This document shows, in pieces, positions 54,125-64,000 of a DNA stretch of 64,000 bases. The position numbers and the translations under genes were made by a program. The first letter of the stretch is position 1. Every line of letters begins with the position of its first letter. The stretch comes from Asterella californica (taxonomy: Eukaryota > Streptophyta > Marchantiopsida > Marchantiales > Aytoniaceae). Under the pieces are notes generated by a model. It was not told the DNA's origin. It was given only the letters and a program-made list of their open reading frames with translations, and searched no databases. The DNA lies in the NCBI GenBank assembly GCA_036924285.1, contig JAYKYS010000011.1, positions 1,178,001 to 1,242,000 of the forward strand. Reading direction: 5' to 3'.

Positions 54125-57100
54125 TCAAGCGTAAGGTGGATCGATCAACGCCCAGTTGAACACCTGCTCGTACTGCAAAGCTGCTCGATCCCATGAAAAG
54201 TCCTGCGACATGCCCCGTTCAATAACACCTTCCCATTGTTCCTTATGGTGTCGGTAACTTCCGATAGCGTGCCACAGAGCCTGGAAAGAACCCACGAACT
54301 TGTTAGTGTGTTGGATTTTCACAAATGGTCGTAACTAGGAACGAGAAGCATTGGTAGAAATACAACGTAGTAACTATGCACGACTTCGAATGTCAAATCG
54401 ACCGAAGAGATACTGGTACAGACGATCCAGGAGAGAACCTCAGAACACGCCTACATCTTCGAGAAACATACTCAAATCTAAGGAACGCGGGCGTCAACGG
54501 TTAAACAACATTCGTTTACGGAAGATTTAAGAATCCACAATGTCACATGCCAGGATGCGAGTACCAACCTTGAACATTATATAGTTTCTTAGAGGGATCC
54601 GCAAAACACGAAAACATTATAGAACGTAAACAAATGGAGTGCCTAGAGCCAAAACAAATTCAAAGCAGCCACTAATTCACTGATATGATTTAAAGACGAT
54701 GAACCGCTATCCTACAAGGTAATCTGACAGCAAGATGTTGGCTTCTTTAGTTGCTTTGATTGAGACGCTGATCTCTTCATTTTCCAATCGTCGCCATGGT
54801 TTCTTTGCTTTGCTTTCCCGCGCTTCTTTCGTCTTTGCACTTTACGTACATTTATTCTTGTTTCGAAAGACATTTTGCCCCAGTCTTTGTTCTCTATCAG
54901 CAGCTTTAGAAAGCACCAAAAGCGGGAAGGTGAACAACGAGAAAGTATGCAACCTACCCCCATCATCGCTTCCTTCGATAAAGGAGAGAATGTCCACCTG
55001 CAGGTGTCAGGGCAGTGTCAGTCTTGGACCGTTCCGGTAAAACTGAAACTGGAACAAACACCTACACTGGCTGTTTTTATCACAAGCCAAATAAACCCGA
55101 ACAAAAGTTTACGAGGCTGCTCTAAAGTGGGTAAGAAAAGCAATACGAAACTTACCCTGTCCCCGCACCCTTCCCACCGTTAGCCAGTGGATTAAAAGTC
55201 TCTACTGTATCCTGAAAAGCGAACAAAGAAACAGATATATCAGCCTTTATGCCTTCCCAAAAATATAAAACCTCTACCAAATTCCTGGTCTACATCGTCC
55301 ACCACACTAAACCAAATTTTGCAGGCGGCATCTGAGCACAGGGAACAGGAAATCCAGAAAAGGTCGGGCACTTTATCGTCCTTTACCATTCTTCCATCAA
55401 CGTCACGTGGATGGTGATTATCCAGAATCGATGAAAGCAATCATTTCATGTATTTTCCTTTTCGTCAATTTTGTTCGTTCTCCCTAGTGTATACGAAAAC
55501 CAGATAGGAGATCATGGGACCAAAAGAAGTGCACGGTAGTAGGGGAGACTAACCCTGAGGCCCCCGGTACAATGTACAACGGGCACAGTTCCGTACATCA
55601 TGGCATACAGCTGATTCAAACCACAGGGCTCAAATCGCGATGGCATAAGAAGAATATCGCATCTGCATACAGACAGTAGGAGGAAAGTATTGAGTCACTG
55701 CAAAACGGAAGAAACAAACTCGGCTCTTAATCTCAGCCGCGGCAAACTCATTGAGTAATATTCTTCACCGACCTGGAAACTAATGAAACAAACTCGGGAG
55801 CAATCAACTTGCAATGAAGAGCAGGTCTAACTTCCACTGACCACGTCCGTTTACTTGCATGACTCGAACTGGACGCACTTGACTTCTCCATTTCATTTTA
55901 GACATGGAATTTCGTTGACCATCGTGCGGAAAGTAGAGGCGAAACATTTACCCAGCAGTGATACGGTGAGCAACAGGGACGCTAAATCCAACCCAGCCTC
56001 TGAACTTCTCTGGGTAACTTGATTCTGCCCCTTGCATCCACTTCTCAACGTCAGGGTACCCACTACCCAGCATCACCTGCAAACAGCCGAACCGTAGGGT
56101 GCTGGTCTTCAGAACAGGGATACTACATTGTAAAAGAACTACAAATACACGTTGAAACTTAAGGAAGAACGGCTGGCTTAACGGGCAGCGTCCACCGGAG
56201 CTCTTGCACCTACAAGCAAAAACATAAAAACTCTGAATCTCATAAAACATCTAAACCGCAGCTCTCTTCAGCAGTGTAGATTTAGAATTTAAGCTTGAAT
56301 CAACTACCGTAAAACGAGACTTGACTGATGGTCCCCGACTCTAGATGTCATCCCGCATAGAGGTGGTACGACCAAGATGATTGAAGTGGTGCGCGTAAAA
56401 TACAGAACGACTAGCACTCCAGATCATGGAAATAAAGCGTTCACATGCGTGTCCAAAAGTTCGACATCCTTTTGTTCACTAATGAGCTACCAAGTATCGG
56501 CTTCAAAAAAGAAATGCGGGGTACAGTGACTACCATCTGAACATCATCTTCCATCAGCTCCGGAAGACCAGCTTGAATAATATCCGGACCCTTTTGATAA
56601 TCCAGCCGCCCAATGAATCCAATCTACGTTACACAGCCTCCACCAGATCAATAGCAAGGACGAAGTCCACCTGACGAGATAAACGCCTAAGGACAGACAA
56701 CTGAAAGCGTGCCCTTCCGATACGCCTCTTATGATCATATTAAAAACATTGTGCCTGTATGCAAAGCACATTTTAGGGTTCCAACCATTCTATCCGAGAG
56801 AATCGGCACAAGAAGAAACATTCCTTGCCCTACCAGAGGAACGTCTGGTCGAACAGGTAACCCAAGCTCCTTCTGCAGAGCAGCCTTGCATTCAGCCTGC
56901 AGCACAATTACGTGTCAAGCCAACTCACACCAACAACTGTTCATACCTTTCCAACATTATCCTAGATCTCTTGACAACCATTCCACCACAACTTATCATA
57001 GTAACTATACCGCTATAAGCAAAGAAGTTTCATGACGGTAATCAAGACGGAGTTCAATTATCCTTCCTGCTTCAGCGGTGCTACATTATACGAATAAAAA

Positions 57101-60100
57101 GAACTCGACAAATTACCACAAGCTTCACTGTACCTTTCCACTGATATCGTCCACCGAATACTGTGATGTAAGATGTTTATCTGTGGCTGGGTTCCACTCC
57201 TCAACATCTATTCCGTTGGTAATACCTTTGATATAGAAATGGGCCCATCCGAGTTAACTTTTCCAGTAAACAGGTGCAGCTTTGCAGCTCATAAGGGACC
57301 AAAAACGTCCAACAAATCGACTGTATAAACATCAGATCCTTTGATATAACATTCTGTACATTGCTAGATACATCTAGTTTACTTGCTTCCACTCATATAT
57401 TCTAAACAGGGAGGCTCCAAAACTTTGGCTTCAGATTCAAACTCTTAGCAACATATATACCATTAATGACTGCACTTCTGCTTCTTAGGAGTTCATCAAG
57501 TCCCCATCCACCTTCCTTGGTGGTGATTTCCCACGCGTAGCCCTTAAAGACAACAGACGCCACGTAATCCAAGTTAGCTGATGCGATTGAGACAAGAAAC
57601 AGCCTTTCAGGGAGACCTGGATTCCTTCAACGCTGAAGTTCATAGACTGGGTAAGAACAAAGGTAAAGTGCTATACATGAGAATATTGTCACCCGCTGTT
57701 ACTTGTCAGATCTCCAGAAAACTGGCAACTTTATGGCAACTACTAAAACGGACTACATTGCTTCGCACAGACTTCACACCTGGCTCACAGTCAAAATGCG
57801 ATCAGCTGTAACGACAGCTCCTTTCATATGGTTGACGGCTTCTCCTTTGTCAAGGGCGTGCAACCTAGCCCATTCTGGGAAAACCCACTCTAGAGCTCCA
57901 TACCAGTTCGGAGGAAGACCAAGATTCTGGTAAGTGGTCCCCGCCTCCACACCCTACAAGTGACATACACAAGAAACTGAATACAGAAGGTGACAAAGAG
58001 TCACTGGTCATTTACTTGACGGACCAGAATAGTGTGATCAGGTGGAAAAGTCGGTAACTAAAAGTATGACATGTTCGACATTGTCCTTCACCTCTACTGA
58101 AAAGGTTGCATTTTACATTCTGTCTCACCGGTATTCACAATAACAGTCAAACTACGTTTGCACAAAATCCTTCAAACTGCAGCGACAAGAGCAAAATTGT
58201 TTCTGTCTTAACCCCAACCTAGTTGTGATTGACGCAAGTAGAATCTCATAAACCGCGAACATCCCATAGAAGTGCAGGTTACTTTCACTGCTCGGCCTCC
58301 AAACGCCTTGACCATTCATTCTTAACATACTTGACACTAAGATGAACATCAGAGGCGCTGGTTGCGCCGATTGTACATCAATCCTACGATGATAAAGCTG
58401 GTGGTACCTGATGTGCGAGATTGTGAATGGCTAATATGCTCCGCGACTTTGCGAAGACATTGTGACGGCGATACTTTGCAGCCAACAACCTGCATAAATT
58501 AAGCCCAAAATCAGATCGAAAAAACGAGGACACATTTGAAGTGAACAAAATCGCAGCTGCGCCCGTATAGAATCGATTTAACAGAAAGGCTTTCGGATTC
58601 CACTAAGAACGCTCACAGGCAGCAGATATGTGAGTAAGATTGTTGCAACTCACACAGGCACCAGGCTCGCGTGCCAATCGTTTGCGACGAACAGGCACTG
58701 GTCACCGTAGGTATATCCGCCAAGTGGTAAGACTAGGGGAGCCTCACAAGCTGCGTGACAGAGGAGTGTGAAACGAAACTGATAACCCACAGTGTTAGCT
58801 GGATAAGATTGATAGAGGTACAAAAGCTTTAAAGAACAACTGATCAGAGACAAGAAATGACTAAACCAGAATATAACCACAGATCTGGTAACGTACACTA
58901 TATGTACTGAGGGAAACCAACACTTGAACCATCCCAAATGAAAGTCTGGAATACCGAAAATCTACCAACTCTACCAACAAACAGGGCAACCACGTCGGTG
59001 CTGGAAGCTAACATCTGTAGGTAAATCAATCCTCTAAGAATGAGCTTTGAAACTGAGGAAGGGCCGAATCCAAAACCGAAGACAACGCAGAAATGAATCC
59101 ACTGAATATAACGATTTATGCAAGCAGGCGATCGGCAAACGACTTCAGCATGCACGAAAAACATATTATGCGTCAGTCAAACACCACTAAGAAAGCCACA
59201 TATGGTGAGGACGCCAGAGCTTCAGGATATGAAACTCATGATCTGAACGTTGGACAACCCAAACCACCACAGGAACCAACGCTATATATCCTGAACAGCA
59301 AAGAGCAACTTACTTAAAGAGTAACCTCGGTTGTCATTTCAGACAACTTCCACATACACAAGATAAGGCCAACCCTTTGCGGCACCAAATGAGCCTTTCT
59401 TGTAAACCAGCGCACCGGCAGATTGCTCTCTAAAATGTCCCAAGTTTCTAGCAATGTTGGGGAGTCAGCTCTGTCCGGTCACCGACCTCATTCTTTTGGC
59501 TCAAAGTAAAGACGACAGGAACCTTCTCACCAGCGTCACGCCTTCTCATGAGAGTATATGTCATTCAAAATCCACGACAGAAGCTGTCTGGACAATTACT
59601 AGGGAGGATGTAAAAAGCCAGCAAAATGAATGTATGAAGAGGCAGCACCCAAGAGTGAAATCTGAGGGAGAATGGCGGAATACTACCACAGAGCATGAAG
59701 AAGAGAAGGAAGAAGAGACGACCAGAATGTGGTGCCATATTTTAGTTGTTAAACTTCGCCAGGCACCCCAAACAGGGAATGCTAATTCTTCGTGGGGCAG
59801 TCATGAGACTGAGAGTCACTGCATCAAGCACCTAGGTGACGAGATAGGGTAGTCGAGTACCATATTATATAAGTGTATCGACTCCACACATAATCCGCAA
59901 GCATTCATGGTGATAGTGATACGGATAGGATTAGAGTGGACAACCCTGTTTGTAACAGTGAACCTTACTGCGCGGTCCACCCCCGCTACGACTAGATAAT
60001 AAATCTCGCCCAGCACCGTCGGGCTTCTTCTCTAAAATAAAATAAATTAAAAGAATAAGAATAATAAAATCCGCAAGCATTAGAAATGTCTAGTACCTGA

Positions 60101-63069
60101 TTGTCTCCAAATGCTCCGCGAGTATCACCATAAGGAGTACCTGGTCTGTGGTACGATGGGTGGTCGACAAAAACCTGCTCAGAATCAAATCAGACAACAT
60201 ATAGTCAGAGTGACTGATTGACTTCATTGCCCCTCGTCACAACTCTTTCAGTTGACTAACGTTTCTATTCTAGACACGTTACTCGGTATGTTTCTTGAGG
60301 GAAGAGAAAGACTCAAGAAACGAGTACACATCAAGGTAAGTAGGCCGTAATGTACCGAGAAGCAAAGAAAAAGAAACTAAGAAGCGTCGCCTAGCATTCT
60401 AAACCAGTAACTTAAGTTTTTGATACTTCAGGAGGAAAGCTCAAATGCAAGGGTGAGGCAGTCCTGATCATCATCTCTAACAACCTTAGTCGACAAATGT
60501 TGGTCCATATGTAAAGCAGTTCGATGCAAGAACTATCCTCACACACTCAAGGTGAACCGCAAAAACTGAACCCAGAGAAGTATATATAATCATACATCGA
60601 GAATGGCAGATTTTCTCAAGGACCAGTCTCACTGCTTATATATTTTAAGCATCAAGTTAGCGAATCGTTGTAACCAGGGGACGAGACACACGCTAATGTG
60701 CAGCAGAGAGCACATTTCCAGAGATTGTTCCCCCTGGTATAGAAGTGCAATATCGATGACATGTACTATATGCAGTGCAGACAGATTTATGCTTATGATG
60801 TTTTTACTGCAGAAGAGAAACCGAGGTCTAAAAGTGCACAACGAGCTAGCATTAGTCTACATTCTCTCACCATCGAAGAAATGGAACACGTAAGCACACG
60901 TCTCACTTTGACAAAGTACACCCCCTACGGGCGAGCAAACTTAATCTTAAAGCATAGCCTCGTGTGTTTCGAAGGCTACAGGACAAATCGCTCCTTTAGA
61001 ATCAATCGGTGCTGCTCTCATATATATCTCGTCCAAAAGTGCCACTAGCTCATGATTTACCAGAGCGTTCCAGAGGAGAACCGACAGGACAAATGACTCC
61101 GATGCTACCTGTTTGAAGGTCTTATTAAGAACTCTAGAGTATATCTCTATGTTAAAGTATAGAACGACGCATGCAAACGAAGCACAAGTGACGGGATAAG
61201 GACCCCGGCGGCAACTTTGAATTAGAGACTGCACGACAAGACCATTAGCTTTGGCTCGCAGTTTTTGTTGTCAAATGACAAAACCAAAATTTACTTGAAC
61301 TTACACAACCAATGCAGGGTGGAGATTGTACCCAATCAACTCCAGCGCGATATTCATGAAAGAATGCAACCTCATGGAGCCCGCCAAAACATCCAACTTG
61401 GATGCGGCATTGAGCATCGAATGCGCTCTTGTACAGCTGGTCACTCTCAGTTCCATTTTGGTAGCGTGGAGCCACCACCATAACCCTGTGGCCGCGAGAT
61501 GCGAGAGCAATTGGCAAGGAACCACAGACATCTCCTAGCCCTCCAGTCTTGGAGTAGGGCGCGACTTCGGAGGACACAAAGACGACGTTGATGGGATTGA
61601 TGGTGCGCCTATTCCCTTCTTCCAACTCGCTGCGGGCCAGTTGAGCGCCCTGTAAGCCAATGTCTGGAGCCTGCTCCTTTGCTTGGCCACTTTCTGCCCC
61701 ATGACCAAGAAATCAATGTAAAGAGTTGTGGCCTCGCCTCACAACATATGCATTTCACGCATTCGCATTAACCTCCTCTGTATTCACAATCGCCTTTTAC
61801 AGTACTGCATTTCCCATCTTGCTAAAGGTGGGAACCATTAGCTTAACATTCTCGGTAAGTCATGCGGGTTATCACGCCTAGTAAGCAAAGTCAGGTGATG
61901 CAGGACTGAGAACCCCGATGTACAAATAACAAAACCGTACGAATATGTGTTTTGACCTTCGCGAAGAGGAGAAGCGACAGCAGAAGCAGAGCCGATTTGG
62001 ACATTTGCTCGAGAACGACCTACATCCTTCTCGAGTCTGAAAATTTCGCTCTCCAAATTGTATGTATCGTTTGACACCGAGACAAAGTTGTCGGGGAATA
62101 TCGAGGATGCACCGACCTGCGAATGAACAAGCAATGTGCTTACTCCCAGATACGGATTTTGAGTAGTGTCCACTTTCGGGCACTATTGTGTTTCCCCAAG
62201 TTTTCAGGAAGCAAAGCAACGTGAAATCTAATTTCAATCTACATATTCTAGTTCTCGATTTCCAGTACCATGTGACCACCGCATACGAGGTCCAAATGCC
62301 ATGGCCATTTTCGCCAATTGAAAACAAATGTCTGTCTCAAGGCACCTATGCATACATCAGGCCCTCCAAAGGTCAAGCGGATGTTGGCGTCATAGTGGAA
62401 CTGTACTAACACATTCGTCACATCACAAAGATCGCCTAAGCCACTTCCGTTCAGATGTAAGGAAAGAAGGAACAACTGCCACTCCCTCACAATGACCGTT
62501 TAGAAAGGATCTCCTTCAAACACCAAATGATTTCCGCTTAGCTTCCATTTTCCCCAGATATATCAGACCAGATGCCATCCGCAACGAGCAACATAGTGTG
62601 GCCTGGCAATGCGAGAAACACATATAGAAGCTACGCTCCAGTAATGCAACTCCGAACCCTTGCAATCCCTCTCCTGAGACTTCCCCACACGACGGAAGAC
62701 AAGCGAACAAGGTACGAGCTAAATACGAATCTAAAGCTACATGCACCGATCCAACTGAGAGATCAGTCGACTCTCGCTTCCTGTACAAAAGAGACACTGT
62801 TGCAGCGCGAACAATCTCAAAATTACCTCAACACTATAGCGCTTGCCACTTCCTCTGCAGGCGCGAAGACCACGGTGTCGCAAACCATCGAGTCCCGCAG
62901 ATGCCTGCAAAGCTTTGACAGAGGTGGTAGACAGCTGACTACGGTGAACAAGTCCATCCGAAGCCGATGACGACGATGAGGAGGAAGAAGAACTGCAAGT
63001 TTGCTGGCGAATCCAAATGGAAGAGGCACCATAAGTTCCTGCACTACTGAGCTGCACTACTGCCGCCAT
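54125..63069 (-). CDS. Starch synthase I, plastid, 16 exons
   Basis: ADP-glucose-dependent soluble starch synthase (GT5 family) that elongates short amylopectin chains in plastids. Exons on the minus strand: 63069-62827, 62116-61957, 61693-61332, 60174-60097, 58778-58654, 58489-58408, 57953-57780, 57542-57461, 57225-57134, 56896-56834, 56623-56534, 56076-55952, 55662-55554, 55211-55156, 54997-54958, 54280-54125. All borders are GT/AG with consistent phase, giving 678 residues, close to the usual 640-680. The N-terminus is a Ser-rich transit peptide with a run of ten serines. Key motifs: [14 protein letters not shown] (ADP-glucose binding), [72 protein letters not shown] and CTGGLR then DTVETF. 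The ATG context GGAATGGCG is good. Text such as [20 protein letters not shown] points to class I rather than granule-bound or SSII-IV. No defect is seen, so the gene should be active. Confidence 0.95.
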
Positions 63070-64000
63070 TCCAGCAGCCCTTCATACAAACTTCACAAAA
63101 CAATAGTGCTCTGTTCTCCCTTTGCCCCGCCTCCCGTCCCCTGAGCTACCGAATTCTAGCTACCAATTCGTCCTTCTAATCCTCTTTCTCCTCTTCGTCT
63201 ACCACTTACGATCGATAGTTCATAAGCCTGTCTGACGGGGCTCTGACCTCAGAACCCAAATTCCTCTGGTCTCCAGCGTGCATGCGATATAAATAGCTTT
63301 ACGTTTCTGGCCGTACGGCTGTGGATCGGATCTGGATCCCTCCCCACTGAGTCCCCAGCCTCTGCTTCTCCTCTGCGGCTCGCTCTGCCCTTTGGCCCTT
63401 CCCCTCTGATTCCTCCAGGCTCCAGGCTCCCTTCCTTCAATCTGGGCCCCTCTCTCCGCGGCCCCGCTCTAGCGCTGTTTCGCTGTCCCTGGCCACACGT
63501 TCCGGTCATAAGCCCTCCATGACCTCCGCTTCCCGGTAACTCCACTCCTTTACTCCACCATAATTACTGTGCCCATTAGATTCCTCGTCTTTTTGAGCCA
63601 ATTCTCCTTACGCTTGAATTTCTGCATCATCGTCAAGATGCTTACGGAAGGCTCCGATCTTCCAAAATTTGGAGTAAGCTACAGTTAGTAGACCATACTT
63701 ATGTAGTTCTGCACGGAGTTTCCGGGAAATATTTCCAATAAATAGAGTTGCGGTCACTCATATTGAAGATTCCCTTACGGAGAGGGGGATGGTCAGCAGG
63801 ACTGCGTCACCGGCGCGAATCCTGTTAAAAGAGAAGTATGCGGCAACAGCAATCATAGTACACTATACCGCTAACAAGTCGATAGCACCATATTTTGTGG
63901 ACCCCAAGTCATCTGGAACTTCTCCTTTCCTGTGGTTTGCGGGTGTGTTCATCGTAACGATGTAGTAGCGAAGGTCTTGGACACTCCGACATTCCTCCTT
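63070..64000. other. Upstream region of starch synthase I
   Basis: Contains the 5' UTR and promoter of starch synthase I and perhaps the promoter of a divergent gene beyond the window. The minus-strand frame 63249-63545 is GC-rich, has no domain and precedes the start codon, so I treat it as a shadow. I see no other coding sign. Confidence 0.5.
63288..63295 (+). promoter_or_regulatory. Possible TATA box pointing rightward
   Basis: TATAAATA on the plus strand in GATATAAATAGC is a good plant TATA match. It points away from starch synthase I, so it might serve a divergent transcript to the right. No gene is seen within the remaining 700 bp, so the call is weak. Confidence 0.35.

Noticed and set aside
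63249..63545. Minus-strand frame of 98 codons upstream of starch synthase I
   Set aside because: GC-rich, no domain, upstream of a well-supported start codon; most likely a shadow in the promoter region.

Overview
The window is nuclear DNA of a land plant. Both unbroken host genes have many introns and are plant types: a receptor-like cytoplasmic kinase on the left and a plastid starch synthase I on the right, both on the minus strand. The repeats resemble those of bryophytes or other seed-free plants, but the species cannot be fixed from the sequence.

Layout. The kinase (1216-4537) is followed by its upstream region to about 6.4 kb. From about 6.5 to 11.6 kb lies old, decayed, AT-rich repeat DNA with fossils of one unrecognised protein family. 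From 11.6 to 51.4 kb is a nest of LTR retrotransposons. The oldest layer is a Ty3/gypsy family, here called A, on the minus strand in three pieces: A1 11641-13630, A2 13631-37443 and A3 37444-51371. Younger elements sit inside: D (14176-22708) in the A2 integrase; F (19276-20521) inside D; B (24779-32409), nearly intact with LTRs differing at one noticed site, inside the A2 methyltransferase; E (39269 to about 40047), an LTR-only insertion in A3; and C (40529-49028), with 1282-bp LTRs differing at about five sites, in A3 gag. Clean 4-bp target duplications (GATC for B, ACGT for C, GTAC for F) support this order. A Ty1/copia scrap follows, then about 2.5 kb without a gene, then starch synthase I (54125-63069, 16 exons, all phases consistent, 678 residues).

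The most unusual content is family A. Between its protease and reverse transcriptase it carries a C5 cytosine DNA methyltransferase with motifs I, IV, VI, VIII and IX/X in the order of DNMT3, not the rearranged order of plant DRM. The domain occurs in two separate copies (A2 and A3), so it is part of the element. All three A copies also carry, in the LTR/leader and antisense to the element, a short module with a tRNA-like A box followed by a 5S rRNA-like stretch including a perfect GGATGGGTGACC. A retroelement with both its own DNA methyltransferase and a 5S-like Pol III module is the best candidate here for an undescribed system. Both methyltransferase copies are broken by stops, and A2 is also split by B, so this locus is a fossil; active copies would have to be sought elsewhere in the genome.
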